Assembly: GCA_963752855.1 (NCBI GenBank)
Contig: CAVVZX010000001.1
Coordinates: forward strand, 52,019 to 116,018
DNA length: 64,000 nt
Origin: DATJPW01 sp963752855
GTDB taxonomy: Bacteria; Desulfobacterota; Desulfomonilia; Desulfomonilales; Desulfomonilaceae
Reading direction: 5' to 3'
The first letter of the stretch is position 1; each line of letters begins with the position of its first letter. The position numbers and the translations under genes were made by a program. Under the pieces are notes generated by a model that did not search any database, was not told the origin of the DNA, and saw only the letters and a program-made list of their open reading frames with translations. This document shows positions 34,192 through 42,900 of the stretch, in pieces.

Positions 34192-35355
34192 TTACAAATG
34201 TATCTCCCGGCGTATATCGCCCTCGTAATAGCGGTCAAGACTCTTGGCTGCGTTAAGGGCCTCCGGATTGTCGGTGTTTGGGACCTGAACTCGAATCGTG
34301 ACGTACATGTCCCCCGGATTCTTCGTTTTCAGATTCGGGACCCCTTTTCCTTTGAGCCTGAGCCGCCGGCCCGACTTCGTGCCGGGCGGTATCTTCAATT
34401 GGACCTGTCCGTCCGGAGTCGGCACAACTACTTCTGCTCCGTTCATCGCTTCACCGACCGTGATCGGAAGCTCAAGGCTCAGAGTATCCCCATCACGCTT
34501 GAAAATCGGATGCGGTGGGACTCGCGTGATTATGTACAGGTCACCAGACGGCCCCCCTTGTCTACCAGGCTCGCCCTTGCCGGCCAACCTAATCTTGGAA
34601 CCGTCATTAACACCAGGAGGAATGTTTACATCAATCGTTTCTGAGGCCGGGACCCTCCCGGAACCTCCGCATGCGCTGCATTTCTCGCCCGCTCGTCCCG
34701 TCCCTCCACATTCGGGACAGGACTGATTGAAATTCAACGGGCCCTGCGCCACTCGAACCTGCCCTGTTCCTTTGCACGTTTTACACACAGACTCGGTAGA
34801 TGAATAAATACGACCTTCTCCACCGCATTGAGCGCAGATATTCTCCTTTTGTATCGTAACTCGAGTTGTGGCCCCCTTGATCGCCGTGAGGAAATCGATT
34901 TCCAGGCTGCTCTCAATGTCACGGCCTTTCATTGGCCCTTTCGGAGCAGCGCGGCCGGCTCCCCCAAATAGCTCACTGAATATGTCTTCAAAACCGCTGT
35001 ATCTTTGTCCCCCCTGATCGGCTGAGAAATCATAGAAGAAGGTCCCACCCGGCCCGCCAGACCCTGCTCGAAATCCTCCCGCCTTTTGCCAGTCTCGGTA
35101 CTGCCGGGCGGTCTCCGCATCAAACCCGGCTTTCAATCCTTCTTCGCCGAATTCATCATAAATCTTTCTCTTTTCAGGATCGGATAATACTTCATGCGCT
35201 CCCGATACACGTTTGAATTGCTCTTCCGCTTCCTTGTTACCTGGATTAACATCCGGATGATATTTCCGCGCAAGTTTGCGGTAGGCCTTTTTGATCTGGT
35301 CGGTGGTCGCGTCTTTCTTGACGCCAAGGACCGAATAAAAATCAACTCCCGCCAT
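34192..35355 (-). CDS. dnaJ: DnaJ-type chaperone (with zinc finger)
   Basis: The 387-residue protein has an N-terminal J domain with YHPDVNPG (HPD at about 33-35), a Gly-rich linker, and a zinc-finger domain with four CxxCxGxG-type units (CAQCGGEG, CKTCKGTG, CPECGGTG, CSACGGSG, about 150-210). C-terminal substrate-binding beta domains follow (DVNIPPGVNDGSKIRLAGKGEPG). It is a co-chaperone for DnaK. It forms a unit with the CbpM-like gene downstream, which makes it the dnaJ2/cbpA-like copy, although unlike E. coli CbpA it retains the zinc finger. Confidence 0.94.
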   Translation of the reverse strand: MAGVDFYSVLGVKKDATTDQIKKAYRKLARKYHPDVNPGNKEAEEQFKRVSGAHEVLSDPEKRKIYDEFGEEGLKAGFDAETARQYRDWQKAGGFRAGSGGPGGTFFYDFSADQGGQRYSGFEDIFSELFGGAGRAAPKGPMKGRDIESSLEIDFLTAIKGATTRVTIQKENICAQCGGEGRIYSSTESVCKTCKGTGQVRVAQGPLNFNQSCPECGGTGRAGEKCSACGGSGRVPASETIDVNIPPGVNDGSKIRLAGKGEPGRQGGPSGDLYIITRVPPHPIFKRDGDTLSLELPITVGEAMNGAEVVVPTPDGQVQLKIPPGTKSGRRLRLKGKGVPNLKTKNPGDMYVTIRVQVPNTDNPEALNAAKSLDRYYEGDIRREIHL

Positions 35356-35562
35356 ACTAGGGCCTCCTGAACACGCGAGGAGACTGAAGTAAATCGCATT
35401 GTAATTGAGGCAGGTAATTCAGAAATATGATACTCATATTGTCGTTTACTCATACAGTGTCCAGTCTCGCGCTGTTGAATAATTAAGTACTCTCGGGCTC
35501 TTGTCAAGCCGGGACGCTGAAGGAGATTTTCCTGCGGAGCAAGAGGGAACGAAGGAAAGAAT

Positions 35563-35598
35563 GCGGGAACCCCTTTTTTGCAAAAAAGCGGTTCCCGC
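35563..35598. repeat. TTTTTTGCAAAAAA palindrome copy with full tail
   Basis: The arms GCGGGAACC and GGTTCCCGC surround the TTTTTTGCAAAAAA centre. The tail (AAACTTCTATATGGCTGGCG, then GAACCACTAACGCTGATG) runs into the GTAGGGGCGC hairpin at 35652-35671, giving the longest intact unit of the family in the window. The 35356-35793 gap holds no gene. Confidence 0.85.
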
Positions 35599-35651
35599 TC
35601 CCTCCGCAAAAAACTTCTATATGGCTGGCGGAACCACTAACGCTGATGTAG

Positions 35652-35671
35652 GGGCGCATGGCGATGCGCCC
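35652..35671. repeat. Intact hairpin with GGCG loop (empty site)
   Basis: The stem GGGCGCAT/ATGCGCCC has a 4-base loop GGCG. It is the uninterrupted counterpart of 42037-42268, where the same hairpin, in the same tail context, has the 208-bp element in the loop and GGCG on both sides. Confidence 0.9.
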
Positions 35672-35793
35672 TTCTACTCCTAGGTTCGCGAACGCTGTCA
35701 TCGGGATCTGTAAGGTTGACCCGCCAATCACCGCTACAGAAGCCGCACTGGCCGCTGCGGTGAATTTCTGGTCTTCAGTGGGAGCGTATCTGC

Positions 35794-36663
35794 ATGATCA
35801 TTGATTGTCACGTTCATTTACTGCCTCGTGAAGTTCAGCAGGACCGGTCGCTGTTCAGCCACCGCGATTTTGCATTCGCGTCTCTTTATTCACATGAGAA
35901 AGCCAAGTTAGCCTCGGGAGACCAAATTATCGAGTATCTGGACACGTCCGGTATTGATCGGGCCGTGGTATTCGGGTTTCCATGGGTAGATTCCGATCTC
36001 ATTCGGCGAAACAACGATGAAGTATGGGATTTTCACCAGCGGTACCCGGACCGCGTAATCCCTTTTGCGGTGCTTTCTCCAAGGGGTAATGAAGCTGATT
36101 CCTTGGAAGCCGAGCGGACCATTGTCGACGGATTCGCCGGTATAGGCGAATTAGCCATGTATCATGGCGGGTGGACTGCTGAGAATTTGGAGGCTATTTC
36201 TACGTGTCTTAATGTGGCTGAAAAGGCCGGCGCTCCCGTTATGATTCATGTCAATGAGCCTGTTGGCCATTCGTACCCGGGAAAGATCCCCGTCGATTTT
36301 CAAGGATTATTGCGGCTCATAACCGCGTGTCCGGATCTGAATTTTATTCTCGCGCATTTTGGTGGCGGAATCTTTTTTTACGGTCTTATGCCCGAGGTGG
36401 GCAAAATCCTTACTCACACCTACTTCGACACAGCGGCCTCGCCGTTTCTATACGATTTTAGAGTATTTGAAGTGGCGTGCCGGATTTTAGGCCCGGAAAA
36501 GATTCTCTTCGGGAGCGATTTTCCTTTGCTGTCTCTGCCCCGGTATCTGAAGGAATTGGACAAGACGGAATTGGACGAGACAATCAGAGACGGCATTCTG
36601 GGAAAGAATATATTGAAATTGTTAGGCAAGGATTCGCGAATTGAGTCTACCGTATATCAGTAG
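35794..36663 (+). CDS. Amidohydrolase-2 family metal-dependent hydrolase
   Basis: This 289-residue TIM-barrel protein starts MIIDCHVHLLPRE (metal-binding HxH at about 6-8). It also has a His in VMIHVNEPVGH (about 150), ILAHFGGG (about 190) and a catalytic Asp in FGSDFPLLS (about 248). This pattern fits amidohydrolase family 2, which includes decarboxylases and lactone hydrolases. The substrate is not recognisable. The gene stands alone; the GTG/ATG start at 35794 follows a weak GGGAGCG site. Confidence 0.9.
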   Translation: MIIDCHVHLLPREVQQDRSLFSHRDFAFASLYSHEKAKLASGDQIIEYLDTSGIDRAVVFGFPWVDSDLIRRNNDEVWDFHQRYPDRVIPFAVLSPRGNEADSLEAERTIVDGFAGIGELAMYHGGWTAENLEAISTCLNVAEKAGAPVMIHVNEPVGHSYPGKIPVDFQGLLRLITACPDLNFILAHFGGGIFFYGLMPEVGKILTHTYFDTAASPFLYDFRVFEVACRILGPEKILFGSDFPLLSLPRYLKELDKTELDETIRDGILGKNILKLLGKDSRIESTVYQ

Positions 36664-36705
36664 GACCGGCATCTTGCAGGTCGATTGCCGGCGGCCGGAT
36701 GCTCT

Positions 36706-36987
36706 TGTGGGGCAGGCTTTCCAGCCTGCCTATGCCCAAATGCCTGAAATGGCACGCTGGAAGAAACTATCTCAAAATTCGGGATTCGTCTCAAATCGTG
36801 GCACGATCAAGGCTTAACTGAGTTTTCATCACCCTCACCCCAACCCTCTCCCGGAGGGAGAGGGAGGCATGGGGAGCCGCTTTGCAAGTCCCCTCTCCCT
36901 GTGGGAGAGGGACAGGGTGAGGGATATCGTGGCACGCTTTTGTCTTCATCAAGACTTCTGACACAGTTTCGGAAAGCCTGCCCCACA
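36706..36987. repeat. Hairpin repeat split by inserted element
   Basis: This is the same unit as 1141-1210 (left arm TGTGGGGCAGGC..., right arm ...GCCTGCCCCACA), with the 208-bp element inserted in the GGAA loop of the right-hand hairpin. The left stem of that hairpin has one change (GGCACGCT for GGCAGGCT). Confidence 0.9.
36763..36970. mobile_element. Hairpin-loop-inserted element, copy 1 (208 bp)
   Basis: The terminal inverted repeats are GAAACTATCTCA (36763-36774) and TGACACAGTTTC (36959-36970), imperfect between the two ends. The host hairpin loop GGAA is present on both sides (36759-36762 and 36971-36974). Inside are a second inverted repeat (CCCTCACCC ... GGGTGAGGG) and CCCTCTCCC-rich arms. 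No coding capacity. It is non-autonomous; the enzyme that moves it is not in the window. Confidence 0.88.
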
Positions 36988-37020
36988 AGCCTTTGAAGTT
37001 ACACGAGCAGCATTATTTGC

Positions 37021-37509
37021 TCATTTATCTTTCACAGCCTCGCCGGCCGCTATCATGACGATTGTGGCCTCTCCGCGCACGCATTCTTCCCCATCGGAAT
37101 AAACCGAGCAAGCCACCGTCCGGCTTGTTCGACCTTTCTTGACTACTTTGGCCCGCAAGAGCAATTCCGTGTCCAGGCGGGCAGGTTTCAGGAAGTCGAT
37201 CTTGAGCGCGCGAGTCCAGCCTGTGGGGAGATCGATCCCTTGCTCCATGTCGATGCCTTGTTCCTGGCATTCCGCGGCGAACGCGGTCCATGCGGAATGA
37301 CAATCTATCAGGGTGCTGGCGACGCCTCCATTGAGAAAGCCCGGATAAGAGCAATGATGCTCCTGAGGCTGCCACTTGGCGATGCCTTCATTCCCGTCGA
37401 AAAAACTCTTTAATTGTAATCCATTTTTGTTATCCGCTCCGCATCCGTAGCAATGGCGTATTTCGGCTTCGGGGTTCAGGCGGTCTTGCAGCGGTTTTGG
37501 GTCAGCCAT
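37021..37509 (-). CDS. HotDog-fold thioesterase (PaaI-like)
   Basis: The 162-residue protein has an N-terminal CYGCGADNKNGLQL segment and the PaaI-like HotDog core HHCSYPGFLNGGVASTLIDCHSAWTAF (catalytic-region helix), then ALKIDFLKPARLDTELLLRAKVVKKGRTSRTVACSVY. Such proteins hydrolyse acyl-CoA thioesters. The Cys pair near residue 20-23 is typical of a subgroup annotated as PaaI family. It is monocistronic between repeats. Confidence 0.88.
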   Translation of the reverse strand: MADPKPLQDRLNPEAEIRHCYGCGADNKNGLQLKSFFDGNEGIAKWQPQEHHCSYPGFLNGGVASTLIDCHSAWTAFAAECQEQGIDMEQGIDLPTGWTRALKIDFLKPARLDTELLLRAKVVKKGRTSRTVACSVYSDGEECVRGEATIVMIAAGEAVKDK

Positions 37510-37551
37510 AATGGCGCTCCTACATAACCATTCCGGTAAAGTTATTCCTCA

Positions 37552-37701
37552 GTAGGACCGGCATCTTGCCGGTCTCTTGTCGTTGCGAGGGCGTAGCCCG
37601 TGGCGATCTACTTCGCGTGGGGGATTGCTTCGCTCCGCTCGCAATGACACTAGAGTCTATGCGGTCATGTCCGTGACGGACCGGCAAGATGCGGGTCCTA
37701 C
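37552..37701. repeat. GTAGGACCGGCATCTTGCC inverted repeat enclosing a second repeat
   Basis: The arms 37552-37574 and 37679-37701 are near-perfect reverse complements. Enclosed is GATTGCTTCGCTCCGCTCGC (followed by AATGAC) with its partial partner CGTTGCGAGGGC, a very widespread bacterial repeat also seen near 22615 and 33580. This is another case of one repeat nested in another. Confidence 0.75.
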
Positions 37702-37712
37702 TACCGTATCCC

Positions 37713-39053
37713 CTAACTCTTCGCTTTTGCCTCGAAGTACTCCGCGGCCTCATGCGGAAAGATCGCATGGATGAGCAGATCTTCGTCGCTCAATCCGGGG
37801 AATTTCTTTTCCAATTCAGGCCACAGTGGAGGAATCAATTCCGCAGGTCTAACCGAAATCGGATCCCCGCCTTTGAGGACCCGTTCCTGAAGTTCTTTAT
37901 TCACCGGAGCGGGGGTTTCACCGTACATGCCTTTGAGAAGATTCGCCGTATGATTGGCGATGATCTTGTATCGGCCCATAAGAACATTGAATGTCGCCTG
38001 TGACACCACTATCTGGGAAGTCGGAGTTACCAGCGGTATCCAACCGAGGTCTTCCCTCACCCGCGGTATTTCCTTGATGATCTCTTCCAGCCTGTCCAAG
38101 GCGTTCTGCTGTTTCAACTGGCTGGTCAGGTTGGACATGACTCCGCCGGGTATCTGCGTGACCAGCATTCGGCAATCCACTCCGCTGTATGGCGCTTCAA
38201 ACTCCTTGTATGCGTCTCTAATTGTCTTTGCTTCTTCTGCGGCTTCAGTGAGTTTAGCCAGGTCGCAGCCGGTGTCGTATCCGAATCGGCCCAGAGCATA
38301 AACCAGCGACTCGGTGCAGGGGTGGCCGGTGCCGCCAGAAAACGGGCTAAGCACACAATCCAGCATCTCAGCGCCCGCTTCCACTGCCTTGAGCGAGGAC
38401 ATCATGCCAAAGCCGCAGCTGTCGTGCGTATGCAAATGTATCGGGACACTCACGGCTTTCTTCATACTCGATATAAGCTCAAAAGTGGTGTAGGGATCGA
38501 TGAGGCCGGCCATGTCCTTAATCGCGATCTGATCCACACCTTTATCCTCTAGTTGTCTGGCTTTTGACACGAACTTTTCTATGGTATGCACCGGACTTAT
38601 AGTGTAGCACACCGCTCCCTCGGCCACCTTGCCCACCTCTTTGACGGCCTTTATCACAGCCTCCTGATTTCTCACGTCGTCCAGAGCGTCGAATATACGG
38701 AACACGTCTATGCCGTTACGCGCGGCCGCATGCACAAACTTGCGAACCACATCGTCAGGGAAGTTGGTGTACACGACCAGATTTTGTCCTCGAATCAACA
38801 TCATGCTCTTGACTTTGGGCATCGCCTCTTTGATTCGACGAGCCCTTTCCCATGGGTCTTCCCGGAGATATCTCACGCAAACGTCAAATGTAGCGCCGCC
38901 CCATGTTTCAGCGCCATAGATCCCGGTGTCCGCCAGCTTATTTGCGAGTTTGAGTAGATCGTCAAGTTTGATGCGTGTAGCTACTTTACTTTGAGAGCCA
39001 TCACGAAGCGTGATATCGAACAACTTCACTTTCTTGGGGCTGTCGACTTTCAT
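37713..39053 (-). CDS. pycB: Pyruvate carboxylase subunit B / oxaloacetate decarboxylase alpha-type carboxyltransferase
   Basis: This 446-residue carboxyltransferase begins KLFDITLRDGSQS (metal-binding Asp), with IFDALDDVRNQ, IKDMAGLIDPY (carbamylated-Lys region) and HLHTHDSCGFG (metal His pair). It makes or uses oxaloacetate with a biotin carrier. It ends at AKAKS and contains no biotinyl domain (no AMKM motif), so the carrier must be a separate protein. No biotin carboxylase or carrier gene is adjacent. It lies 25 bases downstream of the CCA gene on the same strand. Confidence 0.9.
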   Translation of the reverse strand: MKVDSPKKVKLFDITLRDGSQSKVATRIKLDDLLKLANKLADTGIYGAETWGGATFDVCVRYLREDPWERARRIKEAMPKVKSMMLIRGQNLVVYTNFPDDVVRKFVHAAARNGIDVFRIFDALDDVRNQEAVIKAVKEVGKVAEGAVCYTISPVHTIEKFVSKARQLEDKGVDQIAIKDMAGLIDPYTTFELISSMKKAVSVPIHLHTHDSCGFGMMSSLKAVEAGAEMLDCVLSPFSGGTGHPCTESLVYALGRFGYDTGCDLAKLTEAAEEAKTIRDAYKEFEAPYSGVDCRMLVTQIPGGVMSNLTSQLKQQNALDRLEEIIKEIPRVREDLGWIPLVTPTSQIVVSQATFNVLMGRYKIIANHTANLLKGMYGETPAPVNKELQERVLKGGDPISVRPAELIPPLWPELEKKFPGLSDEDLLIHAIFPHEAAEYFEAKAKS

Positions 39054-39078
39054 AAAAAAACCTCCGGATTGAATGAGA

Positions 39079-41754
39079 TCACCGCGTTAGGCGGATGCGA
39101 TCTTGGGTTGAGCACGGCCGTGTCTCAAACCCGGCTATGGACATCTTCCGAACAATGTCAATTTCATCTTGTTTTGTGACCACTTCGCCGTCGAGCCGAA
39201 CGTCTCGCAATACGGTAAGAATCCTGCCAAACGCGGGACCCGGCTCAAATCCCAGGTCTATAAGGTCTTTGCCGGTCAATATAGGCCTGACATGCCTCAA
39301 AGTCGTAATATATTCGGAAATTGCAATCCGAGTCACGTCACGCGCCGTCCGGGCCATCATAAACAGCAGCGCTTCCATACTGAATTGTTTCAGAGCTTCA
39401 AGGACCCGGCTGGAACGATCTAACTGACCTCGTGAAAACGCCGCAAGAGTCCGGCGCATTCGCATTCGCTCCTGCCCCAGATCTTTCAATTTGGGCCTGA
39501 CAATAGACAGACGTTTCATCACGTCTTCAAATTCTTTATCGCCCAACGTTTCCGTGAATCCAAGAAAATATACCACCCATGTTTCAAGACTGTCCTTTGC
39601 GTAGAGATATTTCCACCAGGAGAGCACGCCCGAGATCGATTCCATGAGTTCCGATGTGCGAGTCGTAAAACTGAGAGACGCGTGCAGGGCCTGGGGGATC
39701 CCGAATCCCGCCATCATAGCCAGAGCAGGCAATGGATTTTTCTCCCTCAGTATATGAATCAGTTCATTGAGAAGCCGTTTGCCCTCGATTTTGTCGAACA
39801 TCAGCATCTTAAGGGCGCCCTTCATCAGGGTAAGAGTGTGCTTGCTGATACCGAAAGAGAAACGGCTACTGAAACGGATTGCCCTCATAATCCTTGTCGG
39901 GTCCTCCACGAAGGCCAAATTGTGCAACACCCTGATCACTTTTTCCTTAATATCTCTCGCGCCGCCGAAGAAGTCTATCAACTGTCCGAATGTCTTAGTA
40001 TTAAGGCTTACAGCCAGCGTGTTCATCGTGAAATCTCTACGATAAAGATCTCGCTTGATAGAACTGGTTTCTACCGTCGGTAGCGCCCCTGGCCTGGCAT
40101 AGTATTCGTGCCTGGCCGTAGCTACGTCGATCTTGAATCCGTCCGGGAAGAGAACCACGGCAGTGCCGAATTTTTCATGTCCTCTCACCCTGCAACCCTC
40201 GAAATCCCTGGCAAGCTCCCGGGCAAAGGCGATACCCACGCCTTCTATTACAAGGTCGATATCCAGATTTTGGTTTCTTAACAATAGGTCTCTGACCGCT
40301 CCGCCGACGAGATAGGCCTCTTCTCCCCGACGGTCGGCGATAGTTCCCGCGTGCCGTAAAATGCCTATAACACGCTCAGGCAGAAGCTCTTCCATAAGTT
40401 TGCGTACGCTTCGGCTGCGCACACGCCCGCCCGGATACTCATCCGGACCTGCGGAATCGCTCCGCCGCGGCAGCTTCATGTGCTCCAGAAGGTCGCTCCT
40501 GCTTATGACTCCGATTATCATGCCATCTTCCACTACCGGGATAATTCGCTGCCGGCTATCCACAGTAGTGCGTGTGACCTGCTCGATAGTCTGTTCCGGA
40601 GTCACAAAAATCATCTCGGGGTTCATGTATTCGGAAACCAGGGCCTCTTCCAGACCATGATGCCGAGCCTTTTCCACTGCATTACGGTGCAGTATCCCCA
40701 GAATGGACGTATCCACCACAACCGGCAGGGAACTGATCTGGTAGCGACTCAACAGTTCCGCGGCCCTTTCAATCGTCTGATCGGGCGTTATGGTAATGAC
40801 CGGACGAGACATAATTTCCGCTGCCGTACGCTTCGGCCGGACTCGCTGGCCGATGAGAGCAATCAACTGGTCTCTCGCCTGGTGTAGCGTCATATCCCTA
40901 ATATTCGCGCTGGCCGCGGTGGCGTGCCCTCCCCCGCCGAACTCCGCGGCCATTTCACCCGCGTTGACTTCATCAACGCTGCTGCGCGCGATCAGGTGAA
41001 TTCGATCATCCATTCTTATCACGGCAAACAGAGCGTCGTAGTTCTCCATGTCTTTCAATTTGTGCACCAGAATGGCCAAATCCCCGACATAACCCTCCGC
41101 TCCCGCGGTGGTGACCACGACTTCGACACCACCGACGTTCACGATTTCGGAGCCCTCTATCAGTTGGTGCAGAACTTCGATCTGATCTTTGCTAAGATCG
41201 GTGGTCATCATATTGGAAACGATGTTGAGATTGGCGCCCTTTCCCAGTAACCACGCGGCTGCCTCCAAGTCTTCAGCGGTGGTCGATGAAAAGGTGAAAG
41301 AGCCCGTGTCTTCGTAAATTCCCAGGGAGAGAATCGTAGCTTCTTCGGCGTTAATCTCGATATCGCGCGCGCGGATTAACCTGATTAGAAGAGTTGTGGT
41401 AGCCCCAACGGGTCTTATCAGCTCATAGTCCCCCTTTACATCGTCTTCTGCGTCCGGGTGATGATCGTAAACATGGATCTCGGGTTTGTGGGATTCCGCT
41501 AGCGCGGCGAACCGGCCGATGCGGCTCATTTGTCGCGTGTCTACAAGAATCAGGCGCGTGACCTTATCGAGGTCAATATCTTTGGCGCGTTCGATGGATA
41601 ATATGTAGAGAGTAGATTCCATGAAGAAATCCCGCAGACTTTTCTCTTGAGAACCGGGAAAAGCCACCACAGCGTTGGGGTATAGCTTCTGGGCCGCCAC
41701 CATTGAAGCAAAGGCGTCAAAATCCGCATTCACATGTGTGGTGATGATTTCCAT
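39079..41754 (-). CDS. CCA tRNA nucleotidyltransferase fused to DHH and CBS domains
   Basis: The 891-residue multidomain protein has a DHH phosphoesterase (about 1-220, with MRIGRFAAL and YDHHPDAEDD), a DHHA1 domain (about 230-310, GGGGHATAAS) and two CBS domains (about 315-435). A class II nucleotidyltransferase follows from about 470 (YLVGGAVRDLLLRNQNLDIDLVIEG, then RRDFTMNTLAV and RAIRFSSRFSF). This order is known from Deltaproteobacteria and Aquificae; the polymerase part adds A or CCA ends to tRNA. The DHH part may hydrolyse nanoRNA or cyclic dinucleotides. Start at 41754 (GTG/ATG). No frameshift is seen across 2.7 kb. Confidence 0.93.
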   Translation of the reverse strand: MEIITTHVNADFDAFASMVAAQKLYPNAVVAFPGSQEKSLRDFFMESTLYILSIERAKDIDLDKVTRLILVDTRQMSRIGRFAALAESHKPEIHVYDHHPDAEDDVKGDYELIRPVGATTTLLIRLIRARDIEINAEEATILSLGIYEDTGSFTFSSTTAEDLEAAAWLLGKGANLNIVSNMMTTDLSKDQIEVLHQLIEGSEIVNVGGVEVVVTTAGAEGYVGDLAILVHKLKDMENYDALFAVIRMDDRIHLIARSSVDEVNAGEMAAEFGGGGHATAASANIRDMTLHQARDQLIALIGQRVRPKRTAAEIMSRPVITITPDQTIERAAELLSRYQISSLPVVVDTSILGILHRNAVEKARHHGLEEALVSEYMNPEMIFVTPEQTIEQVTRTTVDSRQRIIPVVEDGMIIGVISRSDLLEHMKLPRRSDSAGPDEYPGGRVRSRSVRKLMEELLPERVIGILRHAGTIADRRGEEAYLVGGAVRDLLLRNQNLDIDLVIEGVGIAFARELARDFEGCRVRGHEKFGTAVVLFPDGFKIDVATARHEYYARPGALPTVETSSIKRDLYRRDFTMNTLAVSLNTKTFGQLIDFFGGARDIKEKVIRVLHNLAFVEDPTRIMRAIRFSSRFSFGISKHTLTLMKGALKMLMFDKIEGKRLLNELIHILREKNPLPALAMMAGFGIPQALHASLSFTTRTSELMESISGVLSWWKYLYAKDSLETWVVYFLGFTETLGDKEFEDVMKRLSIVRPKLKDLGQERMRMRRTLAAFSRGQLDRSSRVLEALKQFSMEALLFMMARTARDVTRIAISEYITTLRHVRPILTGKDLIDLGFEPGPAFGRILTVLRDVRLDGEVVTKQDEIDIVRKMSIAGFETRPCSTQDRIRLTR

Positions 41755-41942
41755 ACTCTCACTCGAAACCGGGATCGATTCTTGAACGCGCGTCTAGTTT
41801 CATCCGACAACATCACTGTGCAGTCAGGTCCACCTCATTGATTATGTTATATCGTGAACCGCGCTAAAAGCGAAGACAAGTATGGAAGAAAACGATCACC
41901 GCGGAGTCCGCCGAGAGAGAAGAAGGGAAAGGAGGGAGAATG

Positions 41943-41980
41943 TGGGGGAACCCGCTTTTTGCAAAAAGCGGGTTCCCCCA
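41943..41980. repeat. TTTTTGCAAAAA palindrome copy with full tail
   Basis: The 38-base palindrome is perfect: arms TGGGGGAACCCGC and complement around TTTTTGCAAAAA. The tail (AAAACTCCTATACGGCTAGC, then GGAACCACAAACGCAGATG) leads into the GTAGGGGCGC hairpin that is split by the element at 42049-42256. Confidence 0.9.
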
Positions 41981-42048
41981 CCCCCCTTCCGGCAAAAACT
42001 CCTATACGGCTAGCGGAACCACAAACGCAGATGTAGGGGCGCATGGCG

Positions 42049-42256
42049 GAGGCTGTCTCAGAAGTCGGCATTAGGCTCGGATCGTAGCACAATTTGAGCC
42101 TGCTGGATGTTTCTCACCCTCACCCCGCCCCTCTCCCAAAGGGAGAGGGGCGGCATGGGGAACCGCTGTACGAGTTCCCTCTCCCTTTGGGAGAGGGTAA
42201 GGGTGAGGGAAATCGTATCACGATTTTGAGCTCATGAAGACTTTTGAGACAGCCTC
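42049..42256. mobile_element. Hairpin-loop-inserted element, copy 2 (208 bp)
   Basis: The ends GAGGCTGTCTCA (42049-42060) and TGAGACAGCCTC (42245-42256) are exact inverted repeats. The GGCG loop of the host hairpin is duplicated at 42045-42048 and 42257-42260. The interior again has CCCTCACCC/GGGTGAGGG and CCCTCTCCC arms. The length equals copy 1. The related empty site is 35652-35671. Confidence 0.93.
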
Positions 42257-42417
42257 GGCGATGCGCCCTTCTTGGTCACAATCCGTTTGCGCGGGAATGA
42301 CCTAAAATCCCTTTTCTACCCCTTTTAAAAGAGAGGAAGAATAAGGGTTGCGTCGCCATGCCCTCCGTACAGAAGCGCTTTCGGTGCCGAGCCATATAAG
42401 AGTTTTTGGGGAGGGGT

Positions 42418-42453
42418 CTGGGGAGGGCGTTTTTGCAAAAACGCCCTCCCCAG
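42418..42453. repeat. TTTTTGCAAAAA palindrome copy, GGGGAGGGCG arm type
   Basis: A perfect 36-base palindrome (arms CTGGGGAGGGCG and complement) preceded by the complementary flank GCCATATAAGAGTTTTTGGG, so it is the family unit in the opposite orientation to 41943-41980. Confidence 0.88.
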
Positions 42454-42552
42454 AAAGTTCTTGTCTCTGCCTCTCTCTGCTAAATGGCTTGCGGGCGACG
42501 CGGCGAGTTGATAAGTTGAATCCGATTTGAACGTCCGAGAGGTTACAGTTCG

Positions 42553-42870
42553 TTGAAGGAACAAGAGCTGACTAAGAAACAACGTGAATGGCTGGCGCTC
42601 TCGAAGAAAATCGGCCCAGGCCCGATGACGAAAAGTGAACGAGAGGCCCTGGAGAAACTATACAAGACAATGCTCCCACGAGAGCAGCAGGAGCTATTCG
42701 AGCACGTAGAGACTCATTTCGGCAAGAAAGAAAGCCCGGAACCCGAGGCGGAAGAGGACCCCATCGCAATCATGCAGCGCAAAGTCCGGACTCCCCCCTC
42801 GCCCGCGCTTCGGGCCGCGCTTACCGGGACTGGAGCGTCCCGACCGAGGCCCGGCAAGGATCGGCCATGA
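42553..42870 (+). CDS. Hypothetical small acidic/basic protein
   Basis: About 105 residues from a TTG start: MKEQELTKKQREWLALSKKIGPGPMTKSEREALEKLY, a helical charged N-terminal half (possible short coiled coil), then a Pro-, Ala- and Arg-rich tail. No family is recognised and no motif stands out. It is followed 30 bases later by a family palindrome, as other real genes here are, which mildly supports it. A ribosome site (AGTTCGTTGAAGG) is weak. Confidence 0.45.
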   Translation: MKEQELTKKQREWLALSKKIGPGPMTKSEREALEKLYKTMLPREQQELFEHVETHFGKKESPEPEAEEDPIAIMQRKVRTPPSPALRAALTGTGASRPRPGKDRP

Positions 42871-42900
42871 CGCACCGCAGAGGGCGCAGAGGTGAAAGTT

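Noticed and set aside
36826..36925. The CCCTCACCC...GGGTGAGGG hairpin as an independent repeat or riboswitch
   Set aside because: In all three places it is the interior of the loop-inserted element, with the same outer ends, so it is part of that unit.
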